Below the pieces are notes generated by a model. That model was not told the DNA's origin and searched no databases. It saw only the letters and a list, made by a program, of their open reading frames with translations. The translations under genes and the position numbers were made by a program. A stretch of DNA of 64,000 bases from Streptantibioticus silvisoli (lineage in GTDB: Bacteria > Actinomycetota > Actinomycetes > Streptomycetales > Streptomycetaceae): positions 1 through 64,000 of the forward strand of contig NZ_JAAGKO020000031.1 in assembly GCF_027947535.2 (NCBI RefSeq). Direction: 5' to 3'. Below, in pieces: positions 44,921-55,170 of this stretch; the first letter of the stretch is position 1, and every line of letters begins with the position of its first letter.

Positions 44921-46279
44921 TCAGCCCAAGGTGGTCTTGACGACGTCGGCCAGCCGGCCGGCGACGGTGCGGGCGTGTTCGATGTCGGCGGCCTCGACCA
45001 TGACGCGTACCAGCGGCTCGGTGCCGGACGGGCGCAGCAGGACGCGGCCGGTGGTGCCGAGTTCCTCCTCGGCGTCGCAGACGGCGCGCTGGAGGCGGGG
45101 TTCGCTGGCGACCCGGCTGCGGTCGACGTCGGAGACGTTGACCATGACCTGCGGCAGGCGTTCCATGACGCCGGCCAGGTCGGCCAGCGGGCGCCCGGTG
45201 GCGGCGACCCGGGCGGCGAGCAGCAGGCCGGCGAGGGTGCCGTCGCCGGTGGTGGCGTGGTCCAGCACGATGACGTGGCCGGACTGCTCGCCGCCGAGGG
45301 CGAAGCCGTGGACCTTCATCGCCTCCAGCACGTAACGGTCGCCGACCGCGGTCTGCACCATTTCGATGCCCTCGCGTTCCATGGCGAGCTTGAAGCCGAG
45401 GTTGGACATGACGGTGACCGCCACGGTGTCCTGCCGCAGGGTGCCGGCCTCGCGCATGGCCAGCGCCAGGATCGCCAGGATCTGGTCGCCGTCGACCTCC
45501 GCGCCGGTGGCGTCCACCGCGAGGCAGCGGTCGGCGTCGCCGTCGTGCGCCACGCCGAGGTCGGCGCCGTGCTCGACAACGGCGGCGCGCAGCGGGCCCA
45601 GGTGGGTGGAGCCGCAGCCGTCGTTGATGTTGAGGCCGTCGGGGTCGCCGCCGATGGTGATCACCTCGGCGCCGGCCCGGATGAAGGCCTCCGGGGAGAC
45701 CCGGGAGGCGGCGCCGTGCGCGGCGTCGACGACGATCTTGAGGCCGTCGAGGCGGTTGGGCAGCACGCCGACGAGGTGGGCGACGTAGGTGTCGAGCCCT
45801 TCGGCGTAGTCGCGCACCCGGCCCACGCCGGCGCCGGTCGGCCGGTCCCACGGCTGGCCGGCGGCGTGGCCGTGGTAGGTCTTCTCGATGCGGTCCTCCA
45901 GCTCGTCGGCGAGCTTGTGGCCGCCGCGGGCGAAGAACTTCACGCCGTTGTCGGGCATCGGGTTGTGGCTGGCGGAGAGCATGACCCCGAGGTCGGCGCC
46001 CAGCGCGCCGGTGAGATACGCCACCGCGGGGGTGGGCAGCACACCGACTCGCAGGACGTCCACTCCGGCGCTGGCCAGCCCGGCGACCACCGCGGCCTCC
46101 AGGAACTCCCCCGAGGCCCGCGGATCGCGGCCCACCACCGCCACCGGCCGGTGCCCTTCGAACGTTCCCACTTCGGCCAGCACGTGCGCGGCGGCCACCG
46201 ACAGGCCCAGCGCCAGTTCAGCGGTCAGGTCCGCGTTCGCCACGCCGCGCACGCCATCAGTGCCGAAGAGTCGTCCCAC
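44921..46279 (-). CDS. glmM: Phosphoglucosamine mutase
   Basis: GlmM converts glucosamine-6-phosphate to glucosamine-1-phosphate on the way to UDP-GlcNAc. The 452-residue protein has [13 protein letters not shown], the phosphoserine loop [19 protein letters not shown], metal-binding DGDADR in [23 protein letters not shown] and the phosphate-binding [17 protein letters not shown] 46279 has GGAGG upstream. It is monocistronic in appearance, between rpsI and coaA. Its upstream substrate is made by GlmS, whose local copy is only a relic, so a second glmS must exist elsewhere. Confidence 0.97.
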   Translation of the reverse strand: MGRLFGTDGVRGVANADLTAELALGLSVAAAHVLAEVGTFEGHRPVAVVGRDPRASGEFLEAAVVAGLASAGVDVLRVGVLPTPAVAYLTGALGADLGVMLSASHNPMPDNGVKFFARGGHKLADELEDRIEKTYHGHAAGQPWDRPTGAGVGRVRDYAEGLDTYVAHLVGVLPNRLDGLKIVVDAAHGAASRVSPEAFIRAGAEVITIGGDPDGLNINDGCGSTHLGPLRAAVVEHGADLGVAHDGDADRCLAVDATGAEVDGDQILAILALAMREAGTLRQDTVAVTVMSNLGFKLAMEREGIEMVQTAVGDRYVLEAMKVHGFALGGEQSGHVIVLDHATTGDGTLAGLLLAARVAATGRPLADLAGVMERLPQVMVNVSDVDRSRVASEPRLQRAVCDAEEELGTTGRVLLRPSGTEPLVRVMVEAADIEHARTVAGRLADVVKTTLG

Positions 46280-46365
46280 TGTGGTTCCTCCGAAAGTACG
46301 AGGTGAAGAGGTTACGAAAAGGTGATGACCCCCGTTGGCGCGACTGATGCCGCTACTCGCAAAAC

Positions 46366-46402
46366 AACGCCCCGGAGGCGCACATCGTGCCTCCGGGGCG
46401 TT
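46366..46402 (-). terminator. rpsI terminator
   Basis: AACGCCCCGGAGGC and GCCTCCGGGGCGTT form a perfect 14-bp stem with a 9-base loop, followed on the minus strand by TTGTTTT. It lies 16 bases past the rpsI stop. Confidence 0.92.
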
Positions 46403-46417
46403 GCCAAAAAAGCAAGG

Positions 46418-46927
46418 TCAGCGCTTGCTGTACTGCGGTGCCTTACGGGCCTTCTTCAGACCGGCCTTCTTGCGCTCGATCTCGCGGGAGTCGCGGGTGA
46501 GGAAGCCGGCCTTCTTCAGGGCGGCGCGGTTGTTGTCCTCGTCCGCCAGGTTGAGGGCACGGGCCACGCCGAGGCGCAGGGCGCCGGCCTGACCGGAGAT
46601 GCCGCCACCCGCGATGCGGGCCACGACGTCGTAGCGGCCGTCGAGCTCAAGGATCTTGAACGGCTCGTTGACTTCCTGCTGGTGCACCTTGTTGGGGAAG
46701 TACCCCTCCAGGGTGCGACCGTTGATCTTCCACTTGCCGGTGCCCGGAACGATCCGGACCCGGGCCACCGACTCCTTGCGGCGGCCGGTGCCGCCCGCGG
46801 GCTGCGGGTCGCCGAACCGGCCGGCGAGCGACTCGGTCGTGTACTCCTCGACCGCGTCCGACTCGGAGGTGTACTCGGTGAATTCGCCGTCCTCGGCGAG
46901 GGGGGCCTCAGGGGTGGTCTCAGCCAC
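46418..46927 (-). CDS. rpsI: 30S ribosomal protein S9
   Basis: The 169-residue S9 has the core [50 protein letters not shown] and the C-terminal [17 protein letters not shown] that reaches the P site. An acidic N-terminal extension of about 40 residues ([20 protein letters not shown]) is typical of actinobacterial S9. It follows rplM after 39 bases, forming the usual L13-S9 operon. Confidence 0.97.
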   Translation of the reverse strand: MAETTPEAPLAEDGEFTEYTSESDAVEEYTTESLAGRFGDPQPAGGTGRRKESVARVRIVPGTGKWKINGRTLEGYFPNKVHQQEVNEPFKILELDGRYDVVARIAGGGISGQAGALRLGVARALNLADEDNNRAALKKAGFLTRDSREIERKKAGLKKARKAPQYSKR

Positions 46928-46966
46928 GATTCTCCTCAGATGCTTTCTGCTGGTAGGTGGCCGGGA

Positions 46967-47413
46967 CTAGCCCTGCGAAACCTGCGTGATCTCGAACGGA
47001 ACAGGCTGCTGAGCGCTGTGCGGGTGCTCGGTGCCCGCGTACACCTTCAGCTTGCTCAGCATCTGACGGCCCAGGGTGTTCTTGGGCAGCATGCCCTTGA
47101 TGGCCTTCTCGACGGCCTTCTCGGGGGCCTTCGCCATCAGCTCGTCATAGCGCATGGAGCGCAGACCGCCCGGGTAACCGGAGTGGCGGTAGGCCATCTT
47201 CTGAGTGCGCTTGTTGCCGGACAGGTGCACCTTGTCCGCGTTGACGATGATGACGAAGTCACCGGTGTCGACGTGGGGGGCGTACACCGGCTTGTGCTTG
47301 CCCCTCAGGAGGGACGCGACCTGAGAGGCCAGACGGCCCAGGACAACGTCCTGCGCGTCAATGACGTGCCACTGGCGCTGGACGTCGCCGGGCTTGGGGC
47401 TGTACGTACGCAC
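46967..47413 (-). CDS. rplM: 50S ribosomal protein L13
   Basis: The 148-residue L13 has [78 protein letters not shown] and [20 protein letters not shown]. It starts at GTG 47413 with GAAGG upstream and is the first gene of rplM-rpsI. The 296-base spacer to the ABC-F gene, with an AT-rich patch at 47560-47610, should hold its promoter. Confidence 0.97.
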   Translation of the reverse strand: MRTYSPKPGDVQRQWHVIDAQDVVLGRLASQVASLLRGKHKPVYAPHVDTGDFVIIVNADKVHLSGNKRTQKMAYRHSGYPGGLRSMRYDELMAKAPEKAVEKAIKGMLPKNTLGRQMLSKLKVYAGTEHPHSAQQPVPFEITQVSQG

Positions 47414-47709
47414 GGTCGTATGCCTTCGCTTCTGCAGTGAGTGGGTCCTGACGGGACCACCTGGCCGGCCACAGCGTGTGACGCCCGTGGGCGACGCAAC
47501 CCGTAAGGCGAACGCTGATCAACGACCCGGTGGACCGGCGTAACGGCCTCTCACGTGAGAACGAGCAAGCCAATACGCATGAGTCTATGTTTCAACGCGA
47601 AAGTCTAGCCGCCGTCCGCCAGCAGGGTCAAAACGGGGGCGCCGCGGGGACGCGCCGGTGCCCCGCGGCGGACGGCCGGCCGCCGTCGCGCGGCGCCGTC
47701 CGGGCCGTC

Positions 47710-49329
47710 TCAGCGGGCCCGGCGCACCCGTTCCTCGTCCCACACCGGCTCCGGCACCTCGCGCACCACGCCGTCGGAGCCGAAGAGCAGGAAGCGGTCG
47801 AAGGTGCGGGCGAACCAGCGGTCGTGGGTGACGGCCAGGACGGTGCCGTCGAACGCCTCCAGGCCGGTCTGGAGCGCGTCGGCGCTCTCCAGGTCCAGGT
47901 TGTCCGTCGGCTCGTCCAGCAGCAGCGCCGTGGCGCCGGACAGCTCCAGCAGCAGGATCTGGAAGCGGGCCTGCTGGCCGCCGGACAGGTGGTCGAAGCG
48001 CTGGTCGCCCTGCCGGTCGAGTTCGTAGCGGCGCAGCGCGCTCATCGCCTTGCCGCGGTCGCGGGCGTACTCGGTCCACAGGATGTCGGTGAGCGGACGG
48101 CCCTGGAGTTCGGGGTGGGCGTGGGTCTGGGCGAAGTGGCCGGGGACCACCCGGGCGCCGAGCCGCCACTCACCGGTGTGGCCGACGTCGTCGCCGGCCA
48201 GCAGGCGCAGGAAGTGCGACTTGCCGGAGCCGTTGGAGCCCAGGACGGCGACCCGTTCGCCGTAGAAGACCTCCAGGTCGAACGGCTTCATCAGGCCGGT
48301 CAGCTCCAGGCCCTTGACGGTGACCGCGCGCAGCCCGGTGCGGCCGCCGCGCAGCCGCATGCGGATGTCCTGCTCGCGCGGCGGCTCCTGCGGCGGGCCG
48401 GCCTCCTCGAAGCGGCGCAGCCGGGTGGTGGACGCCTGGAGGCGGGAGGCCATGTCGGAGTTGAAGGCGGCCTTCTGCCGGTACATCAGCACGAGCTGCT
48501 TGAGCTGGGCGTGCTGCTCGTCCCAGCGCCGGCGCAGCTCCTCGAAGCGGGCGAACCGCTCCTTGCGCGCCTGGTGGTACGTGGCGAAGCCGGCGCCGTG
48601 CACCCACACGTCGCTGCCCGCCGGGCCCGGCTCGACGCTGATGATCCGGTCGGCGGCCCGGGCCAGCAGCTCGCGGTCGTGGCTGACGAAGAGCACGGTC
48701 TTGCGGGTCAGGCCCAGCTGCTCCTCCAGCCAGCGCTTGCCGGGCACGTCGAGGTAGTTGTCCGGCTCGTCGAGCAGCAGCACCTCGTCGTTGCCGCGCA
48801 GCAGCGCCTCCAGCACCAGGCGCTTCTGCTCGCCGCCGGACAGCGTGCGCACCTCGCGCCACTGGGCGCGGTCGTAGGGCACGCCGAGCGCGGCCGAGGT
48901 GCACATGTCCCACACGGTCTCGGCCTCGTAGCCGCCGGCCTCCGCCCAGTCGCTGAGCGCCTGCGCGTACGCCATCTGGGCGGGTTCGTCGTCCTGGGCC
49001 ATGATGGCCAGCTCGGCGGTGTCGACCGCGGCGGCGGCCTGCCGGATGCGCGGGCGGGCGACGGAGACCAGCAGGTCGCGCACGGTACGGTCGTCGCGCA
49101 CCGAGCCGACGAACTGCCGCATGACGCCGAGCCCGCCGCCCACGGTCACCGTGCCGGCGTCCGGTTTCAGGTCGCCGGCGATCATCCGCAGCAGTGTCGT
49201 CTTGCCGGCGCCGTTCGCCCCGACCAGGGCCACCGCCGCGCCCTCGCCGATGCGGAACGACACGTCGTTCAGCAGCGCCCGGCCGTCCGGCAGGCAGTAC
49301 TCCAGGTGCGCGGCTTCCACGTGTCCCAT
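47710..49329 (-). CDS. ABC-F family ATPase
   Basis: The 539-residue duplicated ABC protein without membrane domains has Walker A GANGAGKTTL and GSNGSGKSHF, signatures LSGGEQKRL and LSGGQQARF, and Walker B LLLDEPDNYLDV and LLLDEPTDNLDLE. The inter-domain linker (about 245-320) is rich in Arg, Glu and Gln as in P-site-tRNA-contacting ABC-F proteins. Such proteins act on ribosomes, in translation control or antibiotic resistance; nothing here fixes which, although the place next to rplM is suggestive. ATG 49329 is chosen because a TTGGAC-N17-GACAAT promoter places the start seven bases after the -10. Confidence 0.92.
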   Translation of the reverse strand: MGHVEAAHLEYCLPDGRALLNDVSFRIGEGAAVALVGANGAGKTTLLRMIAGDLKPDAGTVTVGGGLGVMRQFVGSVRDDRTVRDLLVSVARPRIRQAAAAVDTAELAIMAQDDEPAQMAYAQALSDWAEAGGYEAETVWDMCTSAALGVPYDRAQWREVRTLSGGEQKRLVLEALLRGNDEVLLLDEPDNYLDVPGKRWLEEQLGLTRKTVLFVSHDRELLARAADRIISVEPGPAGSDVWVHGAGFATYHQARKERFARFEELRRRWDEQHAQLKQLVLMYRQKAAFNSDMASRLQASTTRLRRFEEAGPPQEPPREQDIRMRLRGGRTGLRAVTVKGLELTGLMKPFDLEVFYGERVAVLGSNGSGKSHFLRLLAGDDVGHTGEWRLGARVVPGHFAQTHAHPELQGRPLTDILWTEYARDRGKAMSALRRYELDRQGDQRFDHLSGGQQARFQILLLELSGATALLLDEPTDNLDLESADALQTGLEAFDGTVLAVTHDRWFARTFDRFLLFGSDGVVREVPEPVWDEERVRRAR

Positions 49330-49336
49330 GCGGAGG

Positions 49337-49365
49337 ATTGTCACCCGGCCCCGGCAGCCGTCCAA
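49337..49365 (-). promoter_or_regulatory. Leaderless promoter of the ABC-F gene
   Basis: On the minus strand TTGGAC (49360-49365) and GACAAT (49337-49342) are 17 bases apart, and GACAAT ends seven bases before the ATG. Confidence 0.75.
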
Positions 49366-49544
49366 ACGGCTTTTCCACAGCCGGCGGGTTTTCCACAGGC
49401 CGCGGCGGTGGCGCCGGGGGCGCTGCGGGGGCGGGGAGGGGGCCTGCGGGGGCCTGCGGGGGCGGCGGCGGGTCAGGCGGTCGGGGAGACGGGCCTGGCG
49501 GTGCGGGGGCGGCGGGTCAGGCGGTCGGGGTCTGGCGGTGCGGA

Positions 49545-49653
49545 GAGGCGGCCGGTCGTGGCGGAGGCGGTGCGGCCGGTCAGGGCGGAGGCACCTCGGC
49601 GAGGCGGCCGGTCGTGGCGGAGGCGGTGCGGCCGGTCAGGGCGGAGGCACCTG
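49545..49653. repeat. 56-bp tandem duplication in the ABC-F/membrane protein spacer
   Basis: GAGGCGGCCGGTCGTGGCGG starts at 49545 and 49601, with the following 30 bases also identical. The spacer 49330-49707 is otherwise GGCGG-rich, with promoters at both ends. Confidence 0.8.
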
Positions 49654-49707
49654 GCCGGTGCGGCCGGTGCGTAGAACGTCCGACAACCCTCACATAAGAT
49701 GCGCGGC

Positions 49708-50901
49708 ATGACGGATGGACCGCAGCAGCACGAGGAACACCCCGGCGCCGACGACGAGTTCGCGCCGAAACCGGGTCAGCCCACGATGCCGTTCCGCGCC
49801 GTCATCCCGCCCGCCGAGCAGTGGCCCGGGGCGCGGCAGGACCAGCCGCAGGAACCCGGGTACGGCTACCCGGGGCAGCCGCAGCAGGACCGGCCGGCGC
49901 AGCCGCTGCCGCACCCCGGGTACGGCTACCCGCCGCAGGACCCCGCCGCCGCCCCGCAGCCCCAGCAGCCCGGGTACGGGTTCCCGCCGCAGTCCCCGCC
50001 GCCGGCCGGTCGGCAGCCCGGGTACGGGTTCCCTCAGCAGCCCTCCCAGCCGTCCGGCCACGGCTTCCCCCAGCAGCCCGGCGCCGCCTGGACGCCGCCG
50101 GCCGCCCCCATCGGCACGGCACGCCCCGGCGGCGAACCCGACTGGTCCGCGCTCGCCGAACGCCGCGCGCACGAGGGCACCAAACGCCGCAAGCTGTTCC
50201 TGATCGGCGGCGGCGCGCTGGCCGTCGTGGTGATCGGCGCCATCGTGGCCACCGCCGTCGTGGTCACCGGTCACAAGAAGCCGGTCACCTCGCCCACCGC
50301 GGCCCCCACCGATCCGGCCATCCCCGTGCCGTCGCCCACCTTCTCCGACGCCAGCCCGACCCCGCCGCCCAGCGCCCTGACGGTCATCTCCAACGCCGCC
50401 ACCGACAAGGCGCCGGTCACCGCGGCCGGGCTCTTCCCCGGCGACCGTTTCACCTTCTCCGGCCGCGCCTACGCCAAGACCGCGCTGGCGTCGACCACCT
50501 ACTGCGCCGGCGCGGGCGCCGCCGGGCTGCCCGCCGTGCTGGCCCGCTACGGCTGCCACCAGATGGTCCGCGCCACCTACACCCGCGACGGCATCGCGGT
50601 CACCGTCGGCGTCGCCGTCTTCGACAACGCCACCGAGGCCCAGCACGTGAAGCAGGCCGCCGGCCCCTACGTGCTGCCGCTGGCCGGCGGCGGCATCGGC
50701 CACGCCTTCTGCCACTCCACCCCGTGCCGGAGCAGCACGAACGCGGTCGGCCGCTACGCCTACTTCACCATCGCCGGCCGGGTCGACGGCGGCGCCGTCA
50801 CCGCCACCGACACCGCCACCGGGAACGCGGCCGACGACATCGGCACCCTCACCTTCCGCCGGCTGCTCGCCCGCGGTCAGCAGCCCACCGGCGGCCAGTG
50901 A
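49708..50901 (+). CDS. Single-pass membrane protein with Pro/Tyr/Gly-repeat cytoplasmic domain
   Basis: The 397-residue protein begins MTDGPQQHEEHPGADDEFAP and carries five to six PGYG(Y/F)PxQ repeats (about 45-125) in a disordered N-terminal region. A basic stretch and one membrane helix (LFLIGGGALAVVVIGAIVATAVVV) precede a Thr/Pro linker and an outer domain of about 170 residues with four cysteines (YCAGAGAAG, GCHQMVRA, AFCHSTPCR), likely disulfide-bonded. TAAGAT ends seven bases before ATG 49708, so this start is preferred to the ATG at 49699. The family is not recognised; the topology suggests an envelope or septal protein. Confidence 0.8.
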   Translation: MTDGPQQHEEHPGADDEFAPKPGQPTMPFRAVIPPAEQWPGARQDQPQEPGYGYPGQPQQDRPAQPLPHPGYGYPPQDPAAAPQPQQPGYGFPPQSPPPAGRQPGYGFPQQPSQPSGHGFPQQPGAAWTPPAAPIGTARPGGEPDWSALAERRAHEGTKRRKLFLIGGGALAVVVIGAIVATAVVVTGHKKPVTSPTAAPTDPAIPVPSPTFSDASPTPPPSALTVISNAATDKAPVTAAGLFPGDRFTFSGRAYAKTALASTTYCAGAGAAGLPAVLARYGCHQMVRATYTRDGIAVTVGVAVFDNATEAQHVKQAAGPYVLPLAGGGIGHAFCHSTPCRSSTNAVGRYAYFTIAGRVDGGAVTATDTATGNAADDIGTLTFRRLLARGQQPTGGQ

Positions 50902-50974
50902 CCGCACCCCCGGCCGTACCGCCCCGACGCCGACGCCGACCGGCCGCACCGGGCCGCCCGCACCGCCCGCCCGC

Positions 50975-51817
50975 TCAACCCGCCGGCAGCGTCCGGCGGT
51001 TGCGGGCCTCGACGGCGCGGGCGGCCAGCGCGTCGTCGGCCGGGTAGCCGACCTCCTCCAGGGTCAGCCCGTGCGGGCGCACCACGTTGACCGCCGAGTC
51101 GCGCACCCGGCCGGCCAGCACCCGGGCCGGGAAGTCCACCGGGCGGTGCCCGTCGCCGACCAGGATCATCGCGCCCACCAGCGCGCGCACCATGTTGTGG
51201 CAGAACGCGTCCGCCCGCACCGTCGCCTCGGCGACCCCGTCGGCGGTCCGCGTCCAGCGCAGCAGTTGCAGGGTGCGGATGGTGGTCGCCCCCTCCCGCT
51301 TCTTGCAGTACGCCGCGAAGTCGTGCTCACCCAGCAGCAGTTCCGCCGCCCGGTTCATCAACTCCACGTCCACCGGCCGGTCGTGCCACAGCACGTGCCC
51401 GCGCAGCAGCGGGTCGACGCCGCCGGGGTGGTCGCCGACCCGGTAGGCGTAGCGGCGCCACACGGCGGAGAACCGCGCGTTGAAGCCCTCGGGGGCCGCC
51501 GCGACCCGCCGCACCCGTACGTCCTGCGGCAGCCGGCCCGCCAGCCGCCGCAGCAGCTTGTCCGCCTCGCGCTGCCACACCTCGCCGGGCAGGTCCACGT
51601 GCGCCACCTGGCCGCGCGCGTGCACCCCCGCGTCGGTGCGGCCGGCCACCGTCAGCTCGACCGGCTCCGCCAGCCGCAGCACCGTGCCGATCGCCGCCTC
51701 CAGCTCCCCCTGCACGGTGCGCCGCTCGGTCTGCCGGGCCCAGCCCGAGAAGTCCTTGCCGTCGTAACTCAGGTCCAGCCGTACCCGCACCCGTCCCGGT
51801 GCCACCTCGTCGCTCAC
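50975..51817 (-). CDS. truA: tRNA pseudouridine(38-40) synthase
   Basis: The 280-residue enzyme has [19 protein letters not shown], the catalytic Asp in [54 protein letters not shown] and [17 protein letters not shown]. It isomerises U38-U40 in tRNA anticodon arms. GTG start at 51817. It is downstream of rplQ past a hairpin, the usual actinobacterial arrangement, and convergent with the membrane protein gene. Confidence 0.96.
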   Translation of the reverse strand: MSDEVAPGRVRVRLDLSYDGKDFSGWARQTERRTVQGELEAAIGTVLRLAEPVELTVAGRTDAGVHARGQVAHVDLPGEVWQREADKLLRRLAGRLPQDVRVRRVAAAPEGFNARFSAVWRRYAYRVGDHPGGVDPLLRGHVLWHDRPVDVELMNRAAELLLGEHDFAAYCKKREGATTIRTLQLLRWTRTADGVAEATVRADAFCHNMVRALVGAMILVGDGHRPVDFPARVLAGRVRDSAVNVVRPHGLTLEEVGYPADDALAARAVEARNRRTLPAG

Positions 51818-51840
51818 CCGTGGATCCTCTCAAAACGGGA

Positions 51841-51872
51841 ACGGGCCCGCCCCCAGCAGGGGGCGGGCCCGT
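51841..51872 (-). terminator. rplQ terminator
   Basis: ACGGGCCCGCCCCC and GGGGGCGGGCCCGT form a perfect 14-bp stem with loop AGCA, 20 bases past the rplQ stop. Confidence 0.88.
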
Positions 51873-51892
51873 CCTCGGACGTGCTGAGGCGA

Positions 51893-52387
51893 TCAGGCCT
51901 TGTCGGACTTCGCGTCCTCGACGACCTCGGCCTCGTCGGCCTTGTCGGCCTTCTTGGCCTTCGTGGTGTCTTCCTTGACCGCACGCTTGGTGGCGGCCTC
52001 GGCCTCACCGGTGGCCTGCTGGGCCACGGTCAGCGCCTCGACCAGCTCGATGACCGCCATCGGGGCGTTGTCGCCGCGACGGCCGCCGATCTTGGTGATG
52101 CGGGTGTAGCCACCGGGGCGGTTCTCGTAGCGGGGAGCGATCTCCGAGAACAGGCGGTAGACGTCGTCACGGTTGTTGAAGACCGACAGGACCAGGCGAC
52201 GGTTGTGCAGGTCGCCCTTCTTCGCCTTCGTGATCAGCTTCTCCGCGACCGGGCGCAGCCGGCGCGCCTTGGCCTCGGTGGTGGTGATCCGGCCGTGCTC
52301 GAAGAGCTGCCGCGCGAGGTTGGTGAGAAGGATCTTCTCGTGCGCGGCGGAACCGCCCAGGCGGGCACCCTTGGCGGGCTTCGGCAT
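51893..52387 (-). CDS. rplQ: 50S ribosomal protein L17
   Basis: The 164-residue L17 has [60 protein letters not shown] and [20 protein letters not shown]. The Lys/Glu/Asp-rich C-terminal tail (about 125-164) is an actinobacterial extension. ATG 52387 opens the conserved sequence. It follows rpoA after 127 bases that contain hairpins. Confidence 0.97.
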   Translation of the reverse strand: MPKPAKGARLGGSAAHEKILLTNLARQLFEHGRITTTEAKARRLRPVAEKLITKAKKGDLHNRRLVLSVFNNRDDVYRLFSEIAPRYENRPGGYTRITKIGGRRGDNAPMAVIELVEALTVAQQATGEAEAATKRAVKEDTTKAKKADKADEAEVVEDAKSDKA

Positions 52388-52467
52388 GGTTTTCTCCTTC
52401 ATTCCTGCACCGGCCGTACCAGGTACCGGTGTCAGTACCCCCGGGGCGGTCGCCCCGGCGGGGGGAC

Positions 52468-52505
52468 GCGGCGGCCGGGGTGCCCTTACGGGCGCGGGCC
52501 GCCGC
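52468..52505 (-). terminator. Hairpin after rpoA
   Basis: GCGGCGGCC and GGCCGCCGC pair, enclosing a second GTGCCC/GGGCGC stem, 9 bases past the rpoA stop. CCGGGGCG-GT-CGCCCCGG (52441-52458) lies next to it. These may attenuate rplQ or set transcript ends. Confidence 0.55.
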
Positions 52506-52514
52506 GTCGGTGGA

Positions 52515-53534
52515 TCAGTACTGCTCGGTCTCGACGAAACCGGTGTCGTCGTCGTCGGCGCCGAAGGCGTCCGCGGCGGCGGTCGGGTCGAATCCGGGCG
52601 GGCTGTCCTTGAGCGCCAGGCCCATGCCGGCCAGCTTCGCCTTGACCTCGTCGATCGACTTCGCACCGAAGTTGCGGATGTCGAGCAGGTCCGCCTCGGA
52701 CCGCGCGACGAGTTCACCCACCGAGTGGATGCCCTCACGCTTGAGGCAGTTGTAGGAGCGGACGGTGAGTTCCAGCTCCTCGATCGGCAGCGCCAGATCG
52801 GCGGCCAGCGCGGCGTCGGTGGGCGAGGGGCCCATGTCGATGCCCTCGGCGTCCACGTTCAGCTCGCGGGCCAGGCCGAACAGCTCGACCAGGGTCTTGC
52901 CGGCCGACGCCATGGCGTCCCGCGGCCGCATGGCCTGCTTGGTCTCGACGTCGACGATCAGCTTGTCGAAGTCGGTGCGCTGCTCGACACGGGTCGCCTC
53001 GACCTTGTAGGTGACCTTGAGCACCGGGCTGTAGATGGAGTCGACCGGGATGCGGCCGATCTCCTGGCCCTGCTGCTTGTTCTGGACCGCGGAGACGTAG
53101 CCGCGACCGCGCTCGACGGTCAGCTCCATCTCCAGCTTGCCCTTGCCGTTGAGCGTGGCGAGGACCAGGTCCGGGTTGTGCACCTCGACGCCGGCCGGCG
53201 GCGCGATGTCCGCGGCGGTGACGACACCCGGGCCCTGCTTGCGCAGGTACATCACGACCGGCTCGTCGTGCTCCGAGGAGACGACCAGCTGCTTGATGTT
53301 GAGGATGAGGTCGGTCACGTCCTCCTTGACGCCCGGCACGGTGGTGAACTCGTGCAGGACGCCGTCGACCCGGATGCTGGTGACAGCGGCACCGGGGATC
53401 GAGGACAGCAGGGTGCGGCGCAGGGAGTTGCCGAGGGTGTAGCCGAAACCGGGCTCCAGCGGCTCGATGACGAACCGGGAGCGGTACTCGTCGACGACCT
53501 CTTCGGTCAGCGACGGGCGCTGAGCGATCAGCAT
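52515..53534 (-). CDS. rpoA: DNA-directed RNA polymerase subunit alpha
   Basis: The 339-residue alpha subunit opens [20 protein letters not shown]. It has the N-terminal dimerisation domain ([20 protein letters not shown]), [14 protein letters not shown] and the C-terminal DNA/activator-binding domain ([25 protein letters not shown]-like [20 protein letters not shown]). An acidic tail ends [13 protein letters not shown]. It lies between rpsD and rplQ as in all actinobacteria. Confidence 0.98.
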   Translation of the reverse strand: MLIAQRPSLTEEVVDEYRSRFVIEPLEPGFGYTLGNSLRRTLLSSIPGAAVTSIRVDGVLHEFTTVPGVKEDVTDLILNIKQLVVSSEHDEPVVMYLRKQGPGVVTAADIAPPAGVEVHNPDLVLATLNGKGKLEMELTVERGRGYVSAVQNKQQGQEIGRIPVDSIYSPVLKVTYKVEATRVEQRTDFDKLIVDVETKQAMRPRDAMASAGKTLVELFGLARELNVDAEGIDMGPSPTDAALAADLALPIEELELTVRSYNCLKREGIHSVGELVARSEADLLDIRNFGAKSIDEVKAKLAGMGLALKDSPPGFDPTAAADAFGADDDDTGFVETEQY

Positions 53535-53590
53535 GTGTTGTCCTTCAGTCGAGGGCGCCCGCTATTTGACGCCCGCTGTACTGACGATGG

Positions 53591-53628
53591 TACGGGCGGC
53601 ACGGCACAAACGCGCCGTACCGCCCGTA
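53591..53628 (-). terminator. Hairpin between rpsD and rpoA
   Basis: TACGGGCGGcACGGC and GCCGTaCCGCCCGTA pair over an 8-base loop with one mismatch, between the rpsD stop and the rpoA start. Confidence 0.6.
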
Positions 53629-53662
53629 TCGCCTGACTACCCACGGTAATGCCCCGAAGGGA

Positions 53663-54289
53663 TTACTTGGAGTAGAGCTCGACGATCAGCTGCTCCTGCA
53701 CCTGGGTGTCGATCACCTGGCGCTCGGGCAGGGAGTGCACGAGGATCCGCAGCTTCGCCGGGCTGGACTCCAGCCACGCCGGAACCGTCTTGTCGCCGGC
53801 CTCGGCGGCAGCGACCACGAAAGGGGTCATCTGACGCGAGGAGGCACGGACCTCGATGATGTCGTTCGGGGCGACCCGAGCCGACGGGATGTCCGTCTTG
53901 CGGCCGTTCACGGTGATGTGACCGTGCCGGACCAGCTGACGGGCGTGGTCGCGGGACTTGGCGAAGCCGGCCCGGTAGACCACGTTGTCGAGGCGGGACT
54001 CGAGGATGCGAAGAAGGTTCTCACCGGTCTTGCCGGACTTCTTGTTCGCCTCTTCGTAGTATCCGCGGAACTGCTTCTCCAGGACACCGTAGATGCGCGC
54101 GCACTTCTGCTTCTCGCGCTTCTGCAGCAGGTACTCGCTGTCCTTGGTGCGCCCGCGACCGTGCTCACCCGGGGGGTAAGGACGGATCTCGATCGGGCAC
54201 TTCGCGCTCTCGCACTTGCTCCCCTTGAGGAAGAGCTTCTGCTTCTCCCGACGGCATCGCTTGCAGTCGGCCCCGGTGTAACGCGCCAT
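53663..54289 (-). CDS. rpsD: 30S ribosomal protein S4
   Basis: The 208-residue S4 starts MARYTGADCKRCRREKQKLF and retains four cysteines (CKRC, C26 and C31 region), the zinc-binding form. It has the KQKCARIYGVLEKQFRGYYE region and the S4 RNA-binding domain (LESRLDNVVYRAGFAKSRDH, QLVRHGHITVNGRKTDIPS). S4 nucleates 16S rRNA folding and is often a translational repressor of its own operon. Confidence 0.98.
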   Translation of the reverse strand: MARYTGADCKRCRREKQKLFLKGSKCESAKCPIEIRPYPPGEHGRGRTKDSEYLLQKREKQKCARIYGVLEKQFRGYYEEANKKSGKTGENLLRILESRLDNVVYRAGFAKSRDHARQLVRHGHITVNGRKTDIPSARVAPNDIIEVRASSRQMTPFVVAAAEAGDKTVPAWLESSPAKLRILVHSLPERQVIDTQVQEQLIVELYSK

Positions 54290-54315
54290 TGTCTAAGTTC
54301 TCCTACTTCAGCTGG

Positions 54316-54720
54316 TCAGACGCGGCGGCGCTTCGGCGGGCGGCAGCCGTTGTGCGGGGTCGGGGTGACGTCCTGGATCGAGCCGACCTCGAGGCCGGTG
54401 GCCTGGAGGGAGCGGATCGCGGTCTCACGGCCGGAGCCGGGACCCTTGACGAACACGTCGACCTTGCGCATTCCGTGCTCCTGCGCCCGGCGGGCGGCCG
54501 ACTCGGCGGCCATCTGCGCGGCGAACGGGGTGGACTTGCGCGAGCCCTTGAAGCCGACATGGCCGGCGGAGGCCCAGCTGATCACGTTCCCGGTCGGGTC
54601 GGTGATCGAGACGATCGTGTTGTTGAACGTGCTCTTGATGTGGGCGTGCCCGTGAGCGACGTTCTTCTTTTCCTTGCGGCGCACCTTCTTGGCGGCGCCT
54701 TGACGGCCCTTCGGAGGCAT
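54316..54720 (-). CDS. rpsK: 30S ribosomal protein S11
   Basis: The 134-residue S11 has [60 protein letters not shown] and the C-terminal [18 protein letters not shown]. It lies in the platform of the 30S subunit. Order rpsM-rpsK-rpsD is conserved, with 69 bases after rpsM. Confidence 0.98.
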   Translation of the reverse strand: MPPKGRQGAAKKVRRKEKKNVAHGHAHIKSTFNNTIVSITDPTGNVISWASAGHVGFKGSRKSTPFAAQMAAESAARRAQEHGMRKVDVFVKGPGSGRETAIRSLQATGLEVGSIQDVTPTPHNGCRPPKRRRV

Positions 54721-54789
54721 AAGTCTGTGAACTCCAATGGAGGTGGTCGGTCCTACAGCGAAGACCGTGGACAGTCAGTCCGCTGAGGA

Positions 54790-55170
54790 CTACTTCTTGC
54801 CCGGCTTCTTCTTGCCGGCGATCGCGCGACGCGGGCCCTTGCGGGTGCGGGCGTTCGTGTGGGTGCGCTGACCGTGGACCGGCAGGCCGCGACGGTGACG
54901 CAGACCCTGGTAGCAGCCGATCTCGACCTTGCGCCGGATGTCCGCCTGGATCTCGCGGCGGAGGTCACCCTCGCACTTGTAGTTCTCGTCCACCCACTTG
55001 TTGATCGCGACGAGGTCTTCCTCGGCGAGATCGCGCACGCGGATGTCGGGGTTCACACCGGTGTTCTTCAGGGTCTCCTGGGCACGGGTGCGACCGATGC
55101 CGAAGACGTAGGTCAGAGCGACCTCGATGCGCTTTTCGCGCGGGAGGTCAACGCCTGCGAGGCGTGCCAT
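54790..55170 (-). CDS. rpsM: 30S ribosomal protein S13
   Basis: The 126-residue S13 starts at ATG 55170 ([20 protein letters not shown]), with [40 protein letters not shown] and the basic tail [20 protein letters not shown]. In-frame codons upstream to 55212 lack a ribosome site and family similarity. It contacts the P-site tRNA and the 50S bridge. Confidence 0.98.
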   Translation of the reverse strand: MARLAGVDLPREKRIEVALTYVFGIGRTRAQETLKNTGVNPDIRVRDLAEEDLVAINKWVDENYKCEGDLRREIQADIRRKVEIGCYQGLRHRRGLPVHGQRTHTNARTRKGPRRAIAGKKKPGKK

